A stretch of DNA of 64,000 nucleotides from Gigaspora margarita (GCA_009809945.1 WTPW01000013.1:868396-932395), one strand, 5' to 3'; shown: positions 11,440-23,640, counted from the first letter of the stretch. Numbers and translations: made by a program. Notes: generated by a model from the letters alone, not told the origin.

Positions 11440-12230
11440 CAGAAACAGGAACAATAGATTATAAAAATGAGAAAACGAACAGCAAATCCTAGCATTCCTA
11501 AATAATATAGAGGAAGAAGGCTGAAGCGATATAGAAGAGATAGCGAGAAACACAATTAAACAGGAACCCAAACTTAAAAGAAAAGAAGTAATTAAAGAAG
11601 AAGAAGAAAAGCAATATACTGTAAATGAATTACTAAAAGAAGCTCAAGGGGCAGAAGGTACAAAGAATAAGAATACAAAGAAGGTTAGACAAGAAGATAG
11701 GTTGGAACCTGAAGATGAAAAGGTCTACTTTATGATCTGGAACCTACCAAATAGAATCTCCAAAAAGCAAGTTACAGAAATGATTAAAAAATTTGGCCAA
11801 CCAAGAAAGATTCGTATACTGCACAGTATGAATAACAAAACGAGAGCAAAAGTAGTGTGGAGTCCAATGAGAAAGATACTAAAAGAAAACTAGAAGCAAA
11901 TTGGGTCCTACCACTAAGGAACGGTCAGTTAGCAAGAATTACAGCAGGGAGGAGTGAGAGAATAGAGTTAGAAAAGAGGCATCAAATTCATGCAAGAATT
12001 AGAACCTTCCAAGATTTACGAAAGAAGTTCTATTATTAAGGCAGCTAAGAGATATTAACATGAAAGCAGTGCATATCTTCCAAAACAAAAACGGAAATCC
12101 AAGAAGTCAAGCAGTAATTGAATTTGAAAATGAAGAAGACAGAGAAAGGGTCCTAGAAAGAAAATTAAAATAATTCAACTATACAATAGAATAGAAATAC
12201 ACAATGCTATATAGAAAGGGCAATAGGGAT
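11440..12230 (+). pseudogene. LINE ORF1-like RNA-binding protein, broken
   Basis: An acidic and basic N-terminal stretch is followed by an RRM-like segment, FMIWNLPNRISKKQVTEMIK (11731 on), then LHSMNNKTRAKVVW. Next comes ANWVLPLRNGQLARI (about 11895–11940) and a second segment, VIEFENEEDRERVLERKLK (12110–12170). This is the usual make-up of LINE ORF1 proteins that package the RNA. Pieces fall in at least two frames with several stops. The start codon cannot be chosen with confidence. Confidence 0.65.
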
Positions 12231-12359
12231 ATGATAATATCACATATGGTAACAACAGGAAGGCCTTCAGTGATACAATACAACCAGGTCTCACAAACAG
12301 AAAAGGGGAGGCTTTGTGAAAAATTTTTGATATTGTAACCCAACTTAACAAAAATTTAC

Positions 12360-15300
12360 CTGGACAAATAGTACAACTAGAATAAGAATTGACCAAATTT
12401 GGGCTTCTAGTTCACTAAAATTAGGAATGGAAAGAAGTGATATTAAAGATATAGATCTTGTAATAGTTAGTGACCACAACCTAGTATGGGCAGAAATTAA
12501 TACTTCAGAGGTATTAAAATTTACCCAAAGAGTGAGGGATAAGGCAGATTTTCCTAAAAGAAAAATATTTCTTGATAAGAAGGCGACAGAAGAAATATAA
12601 GAGGAATACAAAACAATGTTAGAGAAGATATTAGCAGATGGTATAAAAACAGGCAACAAGGCCAAGGTAGAGAGTAGAAAAGAGAAAGAAGAGATGAATA
12701 TAGAAGAAATAATAAACAAAAAGTAGGAGGTAATTAAAAAAGCTATCCTAAAGGCAGCATCCAAGTATATTCCTTCAAAAATAATCAAATATAGACCAGA
12801 AGAAATCATCAAGCATGTTGATCAATCCTCTTTGTTCTGGGATATAAAGAATCTTGGAAGATTAACAAGATGAGCAAGAAAGGAATTAGACCAGAAACTA
12901 GATAAAATAGACAATTTTTTGATAAATGTACAGATACAAAACATTAATGTGAGGTATAATACAGAAGTTCTACAGGTAGAAGGAAAGTGGACTAAAAAGT
13001 GGGTTGAACAAACTAAAGTATGGATTAAAAACTCTAGAATAGAAGCTGAAGGAAGCAGAGAGAAGAAGAATAGAAAAGAACATAGTAGAGAATATAGAAA
13101 GAAGGTATAATATAATCAGAAGAAATAAGAAAATAATGTTAAATAGCATATTGGAGAGGCCATGGAGAAAAATAATAATAGAGAAGATAGTAAAAGAGGA
13201 AAAACCCCCAAACACACACAGAACACTAGTAATGGAACCAGAGCAAGTCAAGGAAGAGACAGATAAATTCTTTAAAAAGCAATTTAGAAAACAGTAACAC
13301 CTATTTGCACAATTACCAGAAGGCTAGAAGAGTGAATACTTGCTAATAGAATGGATTAATAAAGAGTGGTACAAAGAAGTAATAGCACCGATTCAAGAAG
13401 TAGAATGGGTAGAGAACCTTAGACTTGCAAAGAAAGATACAGCTCCAGGAATGTCAAAGATTAGTACAAAGAGCAGGACCCAAAGCAATGAGAAGATTCT
13501 TGGAATTGTTAAATAAGGTTCTAGAATATAATATCTTTTCAAAATGATAAAAAGTGGGCCAAATTTTTCCAATCCCCAAGATGTCAGAGTGGGACTTTGC
13601 TTTAGCAAGTACAAAACTGATAATATTACTAGAAACATTTCAGAAGAGTTTAGTATAGATAGTACAAAAAAGGCTCAGTAAAGTGTTTCTAAAGCACAAT
13701 ATACTACAGGGTTTCAATTTTGCAGGCCTACTTGGTGAAAGCACAGAGGCCCCAATTTATACAGTAAGTAACATTTTAGAAGAAGCTAAAGAGGAGAAAA
13801 AAGAAATATGGATCTTGCTACAGGATATTAAGAAGGCCTTTGACTTAGTCCTACTAGAAAGTATTAAAAAGGCTTGTACAAGAATTAAGATCCCCTAGGA
13901 AGTCACAAGTTTTCTATTGGAGCTATTTAGTAAAAGAAAGGTCAAAGTCATCATGAGGCTTAGCCTGTCAAAGGGGTTTGAAGCAGAGGATGGGATCGAT
14001 CAAGGGGAAGTGATCTCTCCTCTTGTATAAAGAATAATATATGATCTGCTCCTGTATAGAATCCAAGCATTAAAGAAGGGGTTCAGCATAGATATACAGT
14101 CATCATTTGAGTCTTTAATGTTGGTCAGAAAAGAAAGGAAACTTAATATAAGCTGCCTAGCTTTTGCAGATGATATGACATTCATAGTAAGTATACAAAG
14201 TAATCTGCAAGAGATACTAAACAAGACAAATGAGTTTTATTGCATAAATGATATAGATATAAACACAAAAAAATTAGAGTTGGTAGTAGTAAACTCAAAG
14301 ATAACACTGAGACAACAAACAGTAAGATTAGAAAGAGGAAGAGTGAAAGTCAAAGCAATAGAAGCAGAGAAGGCAGCTTGTTTTCTTGGGGTTTGGATTA
14401 TGACAAAAGATATTTATAAGCAGTGTATAAACAAACTCAAGAAAGAAACATTTATATTTACAAGCCTGGTTAAAAATAAACAGATTTTGATAGGCCAAAT
14501 AAAATAACTAAATAACAAGTTACTGCTACCACGCTTAGAGTATAGAGCGCTAATTTGTCTTCTAGACAAAAAAACATGTAACAGAATTTATCAACTGGTC
14601 TTTAGATTAGCCAAGTAGAAAGCGAAAATTGCATCAACAGCATCTAATAGTATAACAAATCATAAAGAACTCCTGGGTATTAAAGGTCTATAGCAAAGAC
14701 ATATGGAACAAATGGTGGCTAAATGGTTAATCAGAATTAATGATCCAGGGGTGCTAGGCCAATCGACAAAGTTGAGACTTAAAAAGGTGCAACTGGAAAT
14801 ATGTAGTCCAAAACTGATATGGGCACTTGACCAGAACTGGCTAGAAATTACGAAGTTCAAATATAATCCTAATGCACGAATCTTGAAATTGGCAAAGGAG
14901 TTGAACATAAAAGTGAGGTCAAAGTATGACTATAATAAATGGTAGCTCTTCCAACAGCTAGAAAAAGAAGCAAAAACAATTATGAAGGTACTGCTAGAAC
15001 ATGATAGAATGAAAAACTAGAAAAAACTTAGAGGAAGAGATGTATGGTACATAAACCAGCTGCTAGACCCAAAGAAGGATAGACTATTAACCTGACAGCA
15101 AATTAAGAAACTGTCCAATCAAAAATCAAATAGAAAAAAAGCAACCTGGTTTCAAGAAATAGAAAATATCATTTTGGCAAATACCCATACATGAAAGGTA
15201 AAAGAGGAGTTTAAGATCCAGAGATGGAATGTTCTAGTTCTAATACTGCAACGTAAGCCAATTTCAAGGAAGAGAAGCAAATGAGAATGGGTAATAGTAG

Positions 15301-16970
15301 ATGAAAATAAAGAAAACCAGCCAACTATTGGCCGAATAGCGACAAAGAGAGTATGTTTTACAGACATTGTTTGCTATGAGAGTAATAGTAAAGGCAAGAG
15401 TCAGGCAGAAGAGAGAAGCTCTAATAGAGTGCTTCAAGAAAAGTTGAGTAATGATGTAAAAGAACATGAATATAAAAACTGATAGATATATCACCATGGG
15501 TAAAATATGCAAAGAAAGAAATGAATCTAGAGTTGAAACCAGATCACTTTATAAATAGAAGCGAGAGAAGTAGTATCTTGTCAGAAAAAGTTAGAAGTTT
15601 GTGAACCAAAAAGGAGGAGATAAGAGTAGTGATCGAAAAGCCAAGTTTAGAGCTAATAGATAGAATAGTAGAAGGGCAAGAGAAGAGATGAAAACTGAAT
15701 GAAGCACTGATTAGAAATTGGAAAGAATGCACTTTGTGGTTTTATACAGATGGGTCATGTAAAGTAGTAGATAATAGGAAAGTATTAGGATATGGAGTTG
15801 TACAAATAAATAAAGAGGGAAAGGTTGTGAGAGATACCAAAGAAAAAATTCAGAACTGGATTTCATCCACAATACCTGGAGCTAATAGCAATCTTAAAAG
15901 CTCTTCTAATGGCACTACCTAAAGTAGAGTCATTATTAGATTAGATAGTAGCACAGCAATAATTTTAGTTAAAAAGGTTTTTGGTGGGCCTAGAACACGA
16001 GAGTGAATAAAAATAAATAACTCTATGATATTAGGTGCGATAAAAGTAGTAGTATAGAGCAAGATAATAAATGTGGTACTTGAAAAGATGAAGGCTTATT
16101 CAGGAGACAAACAGAATGAAAGAGCAGACCGAATAGCAAAGAAAGGAGGTGAAGCAAATGTTCTGATAAGAGTTAAAAGGGGTATGACTGAAAGTATGGT
16201 TTTTTAACCAGTATAGAAAGAAATAGAGATAGAATACACTCTGAGAGAATTTATCAAGTAGCTACTAATGACGGCTACTAGAGCAGAGTGAACATTCAAC
16301 CAAGGAATTCATGATGAGATTTACCAGAAGCGAGTGAACCAAAAGAACTGGAAACCCTTCTTTTCCTTATGAAAAGATATAGTAAACTTCAGGGTGAGAG
16401 TAGAAAAGAAAATAGTACATGAAGTTTTCATATAAAGTGCATGAATAAGCTGTTGCTGACACTAACAAGACGAAAATACATAACCTAGGGTTGTACCAAG
16501 ACAACCGTTATAGAAAATGCAAGGAAGAAGAGAAATCCTTCGAGCATTTATCCACATGCCCACATGATAAAGAGGCATAGGCTAAAAAGGAAGAAGAAAT
16601 TCTTGATAGTATAAAGGAAGATTTAAAGCAGAAGAAAAAGATAGACTTAGGTTCTAATAGGCTTAGAGAAGTCTTCATACCCAGGAATAAGAAGAATATA
16701 GAAATTGGCATATTGAGTGATCAAGAGGGTTTTTGGCAGACGATATAGGTTTAGCTTTAAAAAGAATAAACCTCTTCAAAAACAAGGCCCAGGACATAGC
16801 TGTGACCTTTCTCAATAAATGGTTAACCTTTTTCCAGAAAAAAGTATAGAAAGAACGCTGCTCAATAATTAACAAATGGAAAAAAGACTGTGAAATTTCT
16901 CGAGAGCAGAAAAGGCAAGGGACCAAGAAAAAGAAAAAAAAAAAAAAAGNAGAAGAAAAGAAGAAAAGGA
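12360..16970 (+). pseudogene. LINE ORF2: endonuclease remnant, reverse transcriptase, RNase H; broken
   Basis: Only the end of the APE-type endonuclease survives (12388–12500: RIDQIWASSSLKLGM, then IVSDHNLVWAEI with the SDH motif). The reverse transcriptase shows motif A QDIKKAFDL (13820–13850), motif B GIDQGEVISPLV (13992–14028) and motif C AFADDM (14159–14178), the catalytic FADD. RNase H is recognised by YTDGS (15743–15757), an LDSSTAI segment and NERADRIAKKGG (16114–16150). A terminal knuckle KCKEEEKSFEHLSTCPH lies at 16515–16565. At least a dozen stops and frame changes separate these. Several TGA/TAG stops sit where Trp is expected (for example THT*KVKE near 15190). Translation is impossible in this copy. 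Confidence 0.85.
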
Positions 16971-17370
16971 GTGATAACCCGAAAAAGGAAACAGAAGAGA
17001 AAGCAAGAGAAGTAAAGGATAAGAACCTGAAGCGATGCTAAACAGAAATACTGAGTATTGTGAAGAAAGAAGTTTGTGCATAGATTGAACAAGGGGTCTA
17101 TGCAAGCTGAAATATAAAATATATGGTAGTTCTGACAGGTGGCAAACTCTGATCGCAGATCTAGATAGTTTTTTTTTTTTGAAAGAAAGAAACTTAGGGA
17201 GGAAAAGTTTGCTATAGCAGGTCATACTTAGGTATCTCTAAGACAACTAGGTGGGTCACACTTTAGTATTAGTGCCATAAAAATGGCAAATTTTGTAAGA
17301 TAAAATAGCTTATTTTAAATATTTACAAAAATTAATAAAGTTGTAGCAGAACTGCCAAATTAAAAAAAAA

Positions 17371-17388
17371 AATAATTATATACTATAA
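17371..17388. repeat. Right target-site duplication of the LINE
   Basis: Exact second copy of AATAATTATATACTATAA, immediately 3' of the LINE A-run. Confidence 0.85.
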
Positions 17389-17987
17389 TAATATAGATTT
17401 TAATACAAACAAGTTTATTTAGAGCTTAAAGTTATAATTAATTAGTAAAATTTTGCATAATGCAAATTTTTTATATTTTTATTAATAAAAATAATATTTG
17501 CTATTTTTTACCTGCAGCAATTATCATTAGTGCCACATGATCAAATTTGACAATAAAAATTAATAATTTAAGTTATTATTATTTAATTTATTATACATAA
17601 ATATTTTATCAATTTTTATTAAATTTTTATTAAATTTAAATCATAATTATATAATGAATACAATAATCATTGTATAACAAATATAGATCATGGCAGATTA
17701 TTATTACTAAACCCATCCTAACCAAAACTTTCACCCTAATTCTAACCCTAACTAAATTCTCAATCTTGCATAACCTTAACTAAACTTAACTAAAGAAATG
17801 TGAATATTAGTACAAGATAAAAGCACTGGCTAATGGTACTATAACAATTACGAAATGTACTAGAACCTAAAAAACCCAAAAAGAGAAATATGAAAGTTAG
17901 TAGTGATATGAAACTGAACTCAAGACATGATCAATAAAAGATGATTCAAGTAGATGAAGCATACTAGTAACTAGTGTTTAAAATTTA
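17389..17987. other. AT-rich DNA, right half of a split palindromic MITE plus spacer
   Basis: 17400–17500 matches the right arm of the 21.69–21.99 kb palindrome (AACAAGTTTATTTAGAGC, TTTTGCATAATGCA). 17820–17960 has words of the 292-bp array (CCTAAAAAACCCAAAAAGAG, GAAAGTTAGTA). No gene. Confidence 0.45.
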
Positions 17988-18217
17988 ATGTCACGGATGA
18001 TCATGAAATCGGATGATGGTAAAATTTGGATATATTTTATGCACGATTTTTAAAATTTTTTAGAGCCTTTTTTGTTTGCTTTTTTTTTATGGTTGAGTTA
18101 GGATTTAGGGTTAGGGTTATTAATAAAAGAGTATAGGTAGATTTTATTAGGGCTTATATTTTCAAATTAAGACCCCCAAATTTCACTATCATCTGATTTT
18201 ATAATCATCCGCGACAT
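17988..18217. mobile_element. 230-bp MITE with 43-bp TIRs and TTA target duplication (PIF/Harbinger-like)
   Basis: Left end ATGTCACGGATGATCATGAA, right end reverse-complemented ATGTCGCGGATGATTATAAA; similarity continues for ~43 bp to CCAAATTT on the other strand. TTA flanks both sides (17985–17987 and 18218–18220). A TTA 3-bp duplication is characteristic of PIF/Harbinger. The centre contains TTAGGGTTAGGGTTA. Non-coding. Confidence 0.75.
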
Positions 18218-18702
18218 TTAATGTTCTCATAGTTCTTAATAAACATTTGAGTTTTTTTAAGAACATTAATATTTAAAAAGAGGTTCTTTTATTTGAGAAC
18301 ATTTTATCTTCTTGAAATATTTTTAAAGAGAACATTTATAAAATTTTATGTTTTAGATTTAGTAATGAGAACAATAAATTATATGAAATGTTTATTAATC
18401 TAATAATATAATTTAATCATGACAAATTTTGTACATATATATATACTATATATAGTACATATGTTTAAAGTTGTACAATATGGATAACAAATAAATAGTT
18501 AAGGAAATAGGCTTTAAAGATTTTAAAATAAAATATTCATTAGCCATGCAATGTGTTTTTTATATTGAGAGTATCATTATTGTATAGATCTATATATAGA
18601 TAATTTGGATCAAATAATATACTAATACTAAGCAAGTAAAAAGATACAAAGTATTTGTTAATACAAAGTTTAAATAATTAAATAACAAAGTAATTAGATT
18701 CT
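18218..18702. other. AT-rich intergenic DNA
   Basis: No gene. Contains several GAGAACA/AAGAACATT words that recur near 20530–20580, possibly remnants of one element split by the intervening retroposon. Confidence 0.4.
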
Positions 18703-18715
18703 AATTTATTGCATT

Positions 18716-19909
18716 GATTCAAAAAAAAAATAACTCTTTCCAATGATCTCCTGTACCAAAAATTTAAAGAAAACCAATCTATGAAAACTTTATATTTAAC
18801 ACATAAATAGTAAATTGGCTCTACTAAATAAAGCCTACAGTTAGCGGCACTTGTCGTTTAGAGGGGTAAAGTTCATAGACTACCTGCTGACAAGCTTAGA
18901 GTTTATCACTTACTGTTAGTAGACCTCTTGCTTGGCACAATTGAGCAAAGAAGTAGTGGGCACTAACCTAGAGTTTAGTTGTGAGATGTGTTATTATGCT
19001 GAGCATAACTCCTACCAACTCTTTTACATTTGGTACTTATCTGATCATTTTCTCGTTGCCTTTTGGAACTTTCAAAATTTTGCCAAAAAGTGGGAAATCT
19101 GGCTTACCCCTTCCAAAAGATTGGCAGTGTTTACTTCTTCTGAATTGGGAAAGCATCTACCAAATTGGATTAAGTCACGAGTGCATTTTGGATTTGTCTG
19201 GAACAACCAATGAATGACATATGAACATATAGAAACTGAACCAAAATGAAATTTCTTACGATGCATCCTGGCATCAGCGTAGTTCAAGTTTTAGTTTAAG
19301 TGTATCACCTTTCTATCACTTTTTCTATATATGTAAATATAGTACTTTGGTAAAGCTATATACTTTATACAGTCTATATAATTTTTAAATTAGTTTTTAT
19401 GAACAATATCAATTTTATTTTACTTTTCTTTTTCTTGTTTTGTCTACTCTCATTTTATATTTGTTTTTGTTGGATTTCGTGTAGATTTTGTAGTAGTACC
19501 TCTTTTATATTTCCTTTTTTTCTAGAATAAAATTTATTCATATGGGCCTGGATCTAATGTTTCTTGTTCTAGAGGCTAGGTAAGAAAGATTAAGGAAAGG
19601 TAGTAATATTGACAAGCTTCTTTGAAATGTTGAAGAAAGAAAGAAAATAGGAAGGCATTTATAGCTTGTCGCAAAAAAAGGAAGACCTTTTTGTTTTGGC
19701 TTTAAGTAGCTAGATAAAGCTACCTACTCCTATACCAATTTGGTGTTTGGGTAGTGCAGCAGGTTGCACTTAGGTATCCATGGTGCTTAGATACCGTCAA
19801 GATGGCCAGGTGATGCTAAACTTAAGTATTAATTAGGGCTATGTAGGTGCATTTGTAAATACAAGCAGATTAATAAAGTATTAGCATGGCTGCTTAAGTT
19901 GGAAAAAAA
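18716..19909 (+). mobile_element. Non-autonomous retroposon (1.2 kb), copy 1
   Basis: Flanked by a 13-bp exact duplication AATTTATTGCATT (18703–18715 and 19910–19922). It ends in TTAATAAAGTATTAGCATGG, a CTGCTTAAG block and an A-run. The 5' part reads CTCTTTCCAATGATCTCCTG. The middle contains CTGCTGACAAGCTTAGAGTT and a 93-codon open stretch (18932–19213) ending KSRVHFGFVWNNQ. The last ~170 bp (TGCAGCAGGTTGCACTTAGG onward) matches the 3' tail of the LINE at 11.4–17.4 kb. No reverse transcriptase is present. I infer a short retroposon mobilised in trans by that LINE lineage. Whether the open stretch was ever translated is unknown. Confidence 0.75.
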
Positions 19910-19922
19910 AATTTATTGCATT

Positions 19923-20589
19923 AACCAATAGTAGTATTAGTAAAATATTATAGAAAGGCTTGTTTTACTATGGGCAAATATAAAAAGCACTTGAAGCTTT
20001 AACAAAATTGTTAGAAATTAAATTGTATAATATATTGTATTATATTGAAAAAATACAAAGAATCATATCAAAGTTTAAAAAATTATTAATAAATAAGCAT
20101 GAACTTAGTGTATGAATTGTAAGTATAGAATTTATTTTCAGTTATTACTCTATTAACAATATAGAATTCTTTATTAAAAATTATTTTATTTACTATATTA
20201 AATTATCATAGCATAGGTTATTTATTTATAATTTATAATCTACTTATTTTATTATTAAAAGTTAGATATAACTTTAATTCACAATATATTAAACTATGAG
20301 TGAGTAAGTGCAGTATAAGAAAAGCTTAATTTTCAATTAGCATATCAAGAATAGGCAAACACGATTATAGAATTAATTATTATATTATTGATTTTATTAA
20401 TTTGAATTAATTTTGTTGTAAATTAATAAATAATATATATCAATATTGCTTGAAGCTAATATAAACATGAACATTTTTAAAAATTAATTTTCAATATATT
20501 TAATATATAATAAGTACTAAAAAATTTTTGAGAACAATAAAAATTTAAATTGCTCTTTTGAGAACATAATTTTTGATTTGAATTTTAAA
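19923..20589. other. AT-rich intergenic DNA
   Basis: No gene or bounded element seen. Confidence 0.4.
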
Positions 20590-21560
20590 CACAACTAGCA
20601 ACATATACCAATAATGAAAAGCATTGGAACAGCTAACTAAAATCCTAAAAAGAGAGAAAATGTAAACTTAAGTACTGTACCAAGAATAAAAGAATTCTGA
20701 ATTAAAATAAAAGGCATACCAAGTGGATAAAGCACTGACTAAAGACACTAACGATGTACTCTAAATAGCAGAATGCAATGAATTAATCTAAGAAACAAAA
20801 AAAAATAAAAATATACAAAAGTTAGAACCAAGAGTAATAAAATGAAAAAAATCAATGTCAATAATGAAAACACAAGGAAAATGAATGAAACACCTTCTGC
20901 AAAAATTACTAATAGTGACAATACCAATAAAATCTAAAAAGAGAGAAAACATGAAAGTTAGTATTGTACCAATAATAAAAGAAATGAAAAAATACTGAAT
21001 TAAAGACCAGCGATGAAAGTTGTACCAAAGTGGATAAAGTACTAACTAAAGACACCAACGATGTACTCCAAATAGTATAATGCACCAAATTAATCTAATA
21101 AACAAAAAAAAAGATATACAAAAGTTAGAACCAAGAATAATGAAATGAAAAAAGTAACATTAATAATGAAAAACAAATGAAACATTTTCTAGCATAAATT
21201 AGTAAAAGCAACAACCCTAACAAAACCTAAAAAGAAAGAAAATGCAAATGTTAGTACTGTACCAAGAATAAACAAAATAAAAAAATTAAAAATGCTAGTG
21301 ATGAAAGGCATACTGAAGTAGATAAAGCAACAACTAAAAATACTAACAACATACTCTAAAGAGCACAATGCACAAATTAACTTGAGGAACAAAAAACAAA
21401 AAAAAAGATACACAAAATTTAGAACCAAGAGTAATGAAAGAAAAAAAACAACATTGACCAACAATGCCAATGATAAAAAAACACTAAAATGAATGAAACA
21501 ATTTCTAGTAAAAATTAGTAGTAGTGACAATACCAACAATGATATGAGCAATAGTACTAA
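20590..21560. repeat. Tandem array, ~292-bp unit, just over three copies
   Basis: A recurring landmark, AAAATCCTAAAAAGAGAGAA or a close variant, starts near 20639, 20931 and 21224. It is followed each time by GTTAGTACTGTACCAAGAAT, AAGTGGATAAAGCACTGAC, CACTAACGATGTACTC and AGTTAGAACCAAGA-type words. The unit is A-rich on the plus strand. Long hydrophobic reading frames on the minus strand are a by-product of the T-rich complement. Divergence between units suggests an old array. Confidence 0.75.
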
Positions 21561-21689
21561 TAACAATAATTTAAAAAAAAACTACTATTATTATAAAAAA
21601 ATAAAAAAAACTATGTAAACAAAAAAATACTTATTTATATGCTGATTTGTGTAACTGACAACAATTGCCTACAGTAATATATAGTAATT

Positions 21690-21990
21690 TTGAATAAAAA
21701 TATAGAAAATTTAGCATTATGCAAAATTTACTATTGAATTATAACTTTGAGATCTAAGTAAACTTGTTTTGTACTAACAAAATTTTTTTAATTTTTGTAA
21801 TAATTATAAGTAAAATTGTTAAATTTCAAAAGTGCATATTTGCTCATTTTTATTTAAAAATTAAAAAAATTAAAAGAAAATATACTGAAATAATATATTT
21901 TTTGGTATAGACAAGTTTACTTAGAGCCCAAATTTATAATTTATTAGCAAAATTTTGCATAATACAGGATTTCTATATTTTTATTGAGTT
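21690..21990. mobile_element. ~300-bp palindromic MITE
   Basis: Left arm: AAAATATAGAAAATTTAGCA, then ATTATAACTTTGAGATCTAA and GTAAACTTG. Right arm (inverted): CAAGTTTACTTAGAGCCCAA, ending TTTCTATATTTTT. Arms are ~75 bp around an A/T-rich centre. The same arm words recur at 17.4 kb and 22.4–22.5 kb, and in the 23.6–26.1 kb array. Confidence 0.6.
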
Positions 21991-21993
21991 TTA

Positions 21994-22341
21994 CTAAAAC
22001 GCACCTATGGTGTTTTACACTATGTTACACAAAACTATTAGAATAGCCAATCAAAATTTAATATCAGGTGTAATATAAAATTTTGTTTTTTTGTTTATTT
22101 TTTTAAAAAAACGTTCATATCTCAAAATTTTGCTTATGAAGCCAACTTTGGGCCTCTAATAAAAAAAATTTCTTGCTAAATTTTGTATATACTAATGGCC
22201 CGATAAAATCCTAGGCCTCACCCTAACCCTAAAGTAATCAAAATTTATTTTTTGTTTTATAAAAATTTATTTTTTGTTTTTGTTACACAAATTTGCAAAT
22301 CTAATTTATCTATAGATGTAAAACACTATAAGTGCGTTTTA
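21994..22341. mobile_element. 348-bp MITE with ~28-bp TIRs, probable TA duplication
   Basis: Left end CTAAAACGCACCTATGGTGT, right end reverse-complemented TAAAACGCACTTATAGTGTT, both continuing to TTTACA. TA lies at 21992–21993 and 22342–22343. The interior has CCTAACCCTAAAG. Sequence resembling the 21.69 kb palindrome continues on the far side (22370–22540), consistent with insertion beside or within an older element. Confidence 0.6.
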
Positions 22342-23640
22342 TAATAATTGTTGTTATTAATAAAAATATAAAAAATTCTATATTTTGCAAAAGTTTACTA
22401 ATTAAATATAACTTTGGGCACTAAAAACTTTCTTAGCATACAAAAATATATTAATTTAGTATATAATTATATTTTAAATAAGTTTACTTTGAGTCCAAAA
22501 TTATATCTATTAGTAAAATTTTGATAATTAAAAATTTTTTTAAATTGACCAATTAGAATTGTTATATGTAGTGTACTCTTATAGTGAATAGATATTATAT
22601 AATATCTTTTACAGACCTATCCTCTCCCTCATATAAGTGAAATTTGATTAGTTTTTATAAATTATATAGTTAATATAAGATATTAAAAACCTTTTTTATC
22701 TTTAAAAATATTATATAATATTTGTTACTACTTTAATAAGTACATTTAATAGTAACAATTATTTGTTACTTACAATTATATTTCTTTGTTTTTTTGATTG
22801 GGCCTTGGTTTGATTTTGTTGCTTGATCTAGCTATACATGATGATAAAATTATTTTGGGTTTTGGCATCTAAAATTAAAATTTTTTTTCAAAATTGTTTT
22901 TGATCTATTTTACTTAGGATTTTGTTAAATTTAACTAATTGTGATATCACAGGTTAATATTTTAAAAAAATTATTATTAGTTAAGGTTAATGTTCAAACT
23001 AGTATTAAGTTTAGAGTTAGAGAATATATATATGTACAAAATTAAGTATTAAAAACTTTTAATCAAGAATAGTTTAAATAATAAAATTTTTAGATATTTA
23101 AAATTTATTTTTTTATTTGTAATTTTTTCTAATTTTGTTTGGATTTGTTACACAAGATCCTGTGATCTAATTGGTCAATTATATTAACCTGCGATATTTA
23201 TTAACTACTTTATTTAAAACCTAAAATTTTTGATACTTTTTTGAATAGATAAAATTATAAGAAGCATAAATATATAAATTTTATTTGTTCTTCCTTATAA
23301 AAAATTTCAATTTATTTTTGGGAACCCAAAATAGGTTTTTTTCAAAAATCAATTTTAGTACCATGTATAGTTCTAGCTATACTTTGATAAGTTCTAGTAT
23401 AATAATATTTATATATCACTTTTAATATCAAATTTTAAATTTTTTTCTGTATAATATTTATGGTATGTTGCACTATTTGATCTTCTATATTCTTGAACCT
23501 AGTGTTTCTAGGTCCAGTCTAGGTCCAGTTCAGGATCAAACCAGACTCAAACTCTAAATTTTACTAATTTAGAACTTTATGCAAAACTTAGATTCAATTA
23601 TAAGTTTGGTTTGGATCCAGTTCAAGTCCATGAACTGGTT
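22342..23640. other. AT-rich DNA with MITE remnants
   Basis: No gene. 22370–22540 repeats the palindromic MITE arm words. 22796–22880 and 23300–23395 are weakly inverted relative to each other (TAGCTATACATG-type words). 23480–23650 has repeats of GGTCCAGT/GGATCCAG words. No clean termini. Confidence 0.4.

Larger units (their letters stand above)
11391..17370 (+). mobile_element. Non-LTR retrotransposon (LINE) with RNase H, 5,980 bp
   Basis: A LINE insertion bounded by an exact 18-bp TSD. It holds, in order, an ORF1-like RNA-binding protein, the end of an endonuclease domain, reverse transcriptase, RNase H and a C-terminal Cys/His knuckle. A 3' UTR ends in TTAATAAAGTTGTAGCAGAA and a short A-run at 17362–17370. 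Coding regions are interrupted by many stops and frame changes, so it is dead although the boundaries are crisp. The N-terminal part of the endonuclease is missing. The 3' ~180 bp (from about 17200, including CATACTTAGGTATC) is shared with the non-autonomous retroposons at 18.7 and 56.7 kb. A single N lies at 16950, in an A-rich stretch. Confidence 0.9.

Noticed and set aside
12345-12812. 155-codon minus-strand frame, the second-longest open frame in the window
   Set aside because: It is antisense to the LINE ORF2 coding region, whose plus-strand translation shows recognisable endonuclease and linker motifs.
21189-21566. 125-codon hydrophobic frame on the minus strand that looks like a membrane protein
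   Set aside because: It lies across the ~292-bp tandem array. The Leu/Phe/Val content follows from the T-rich strand, and it changes frame from unit to unit.
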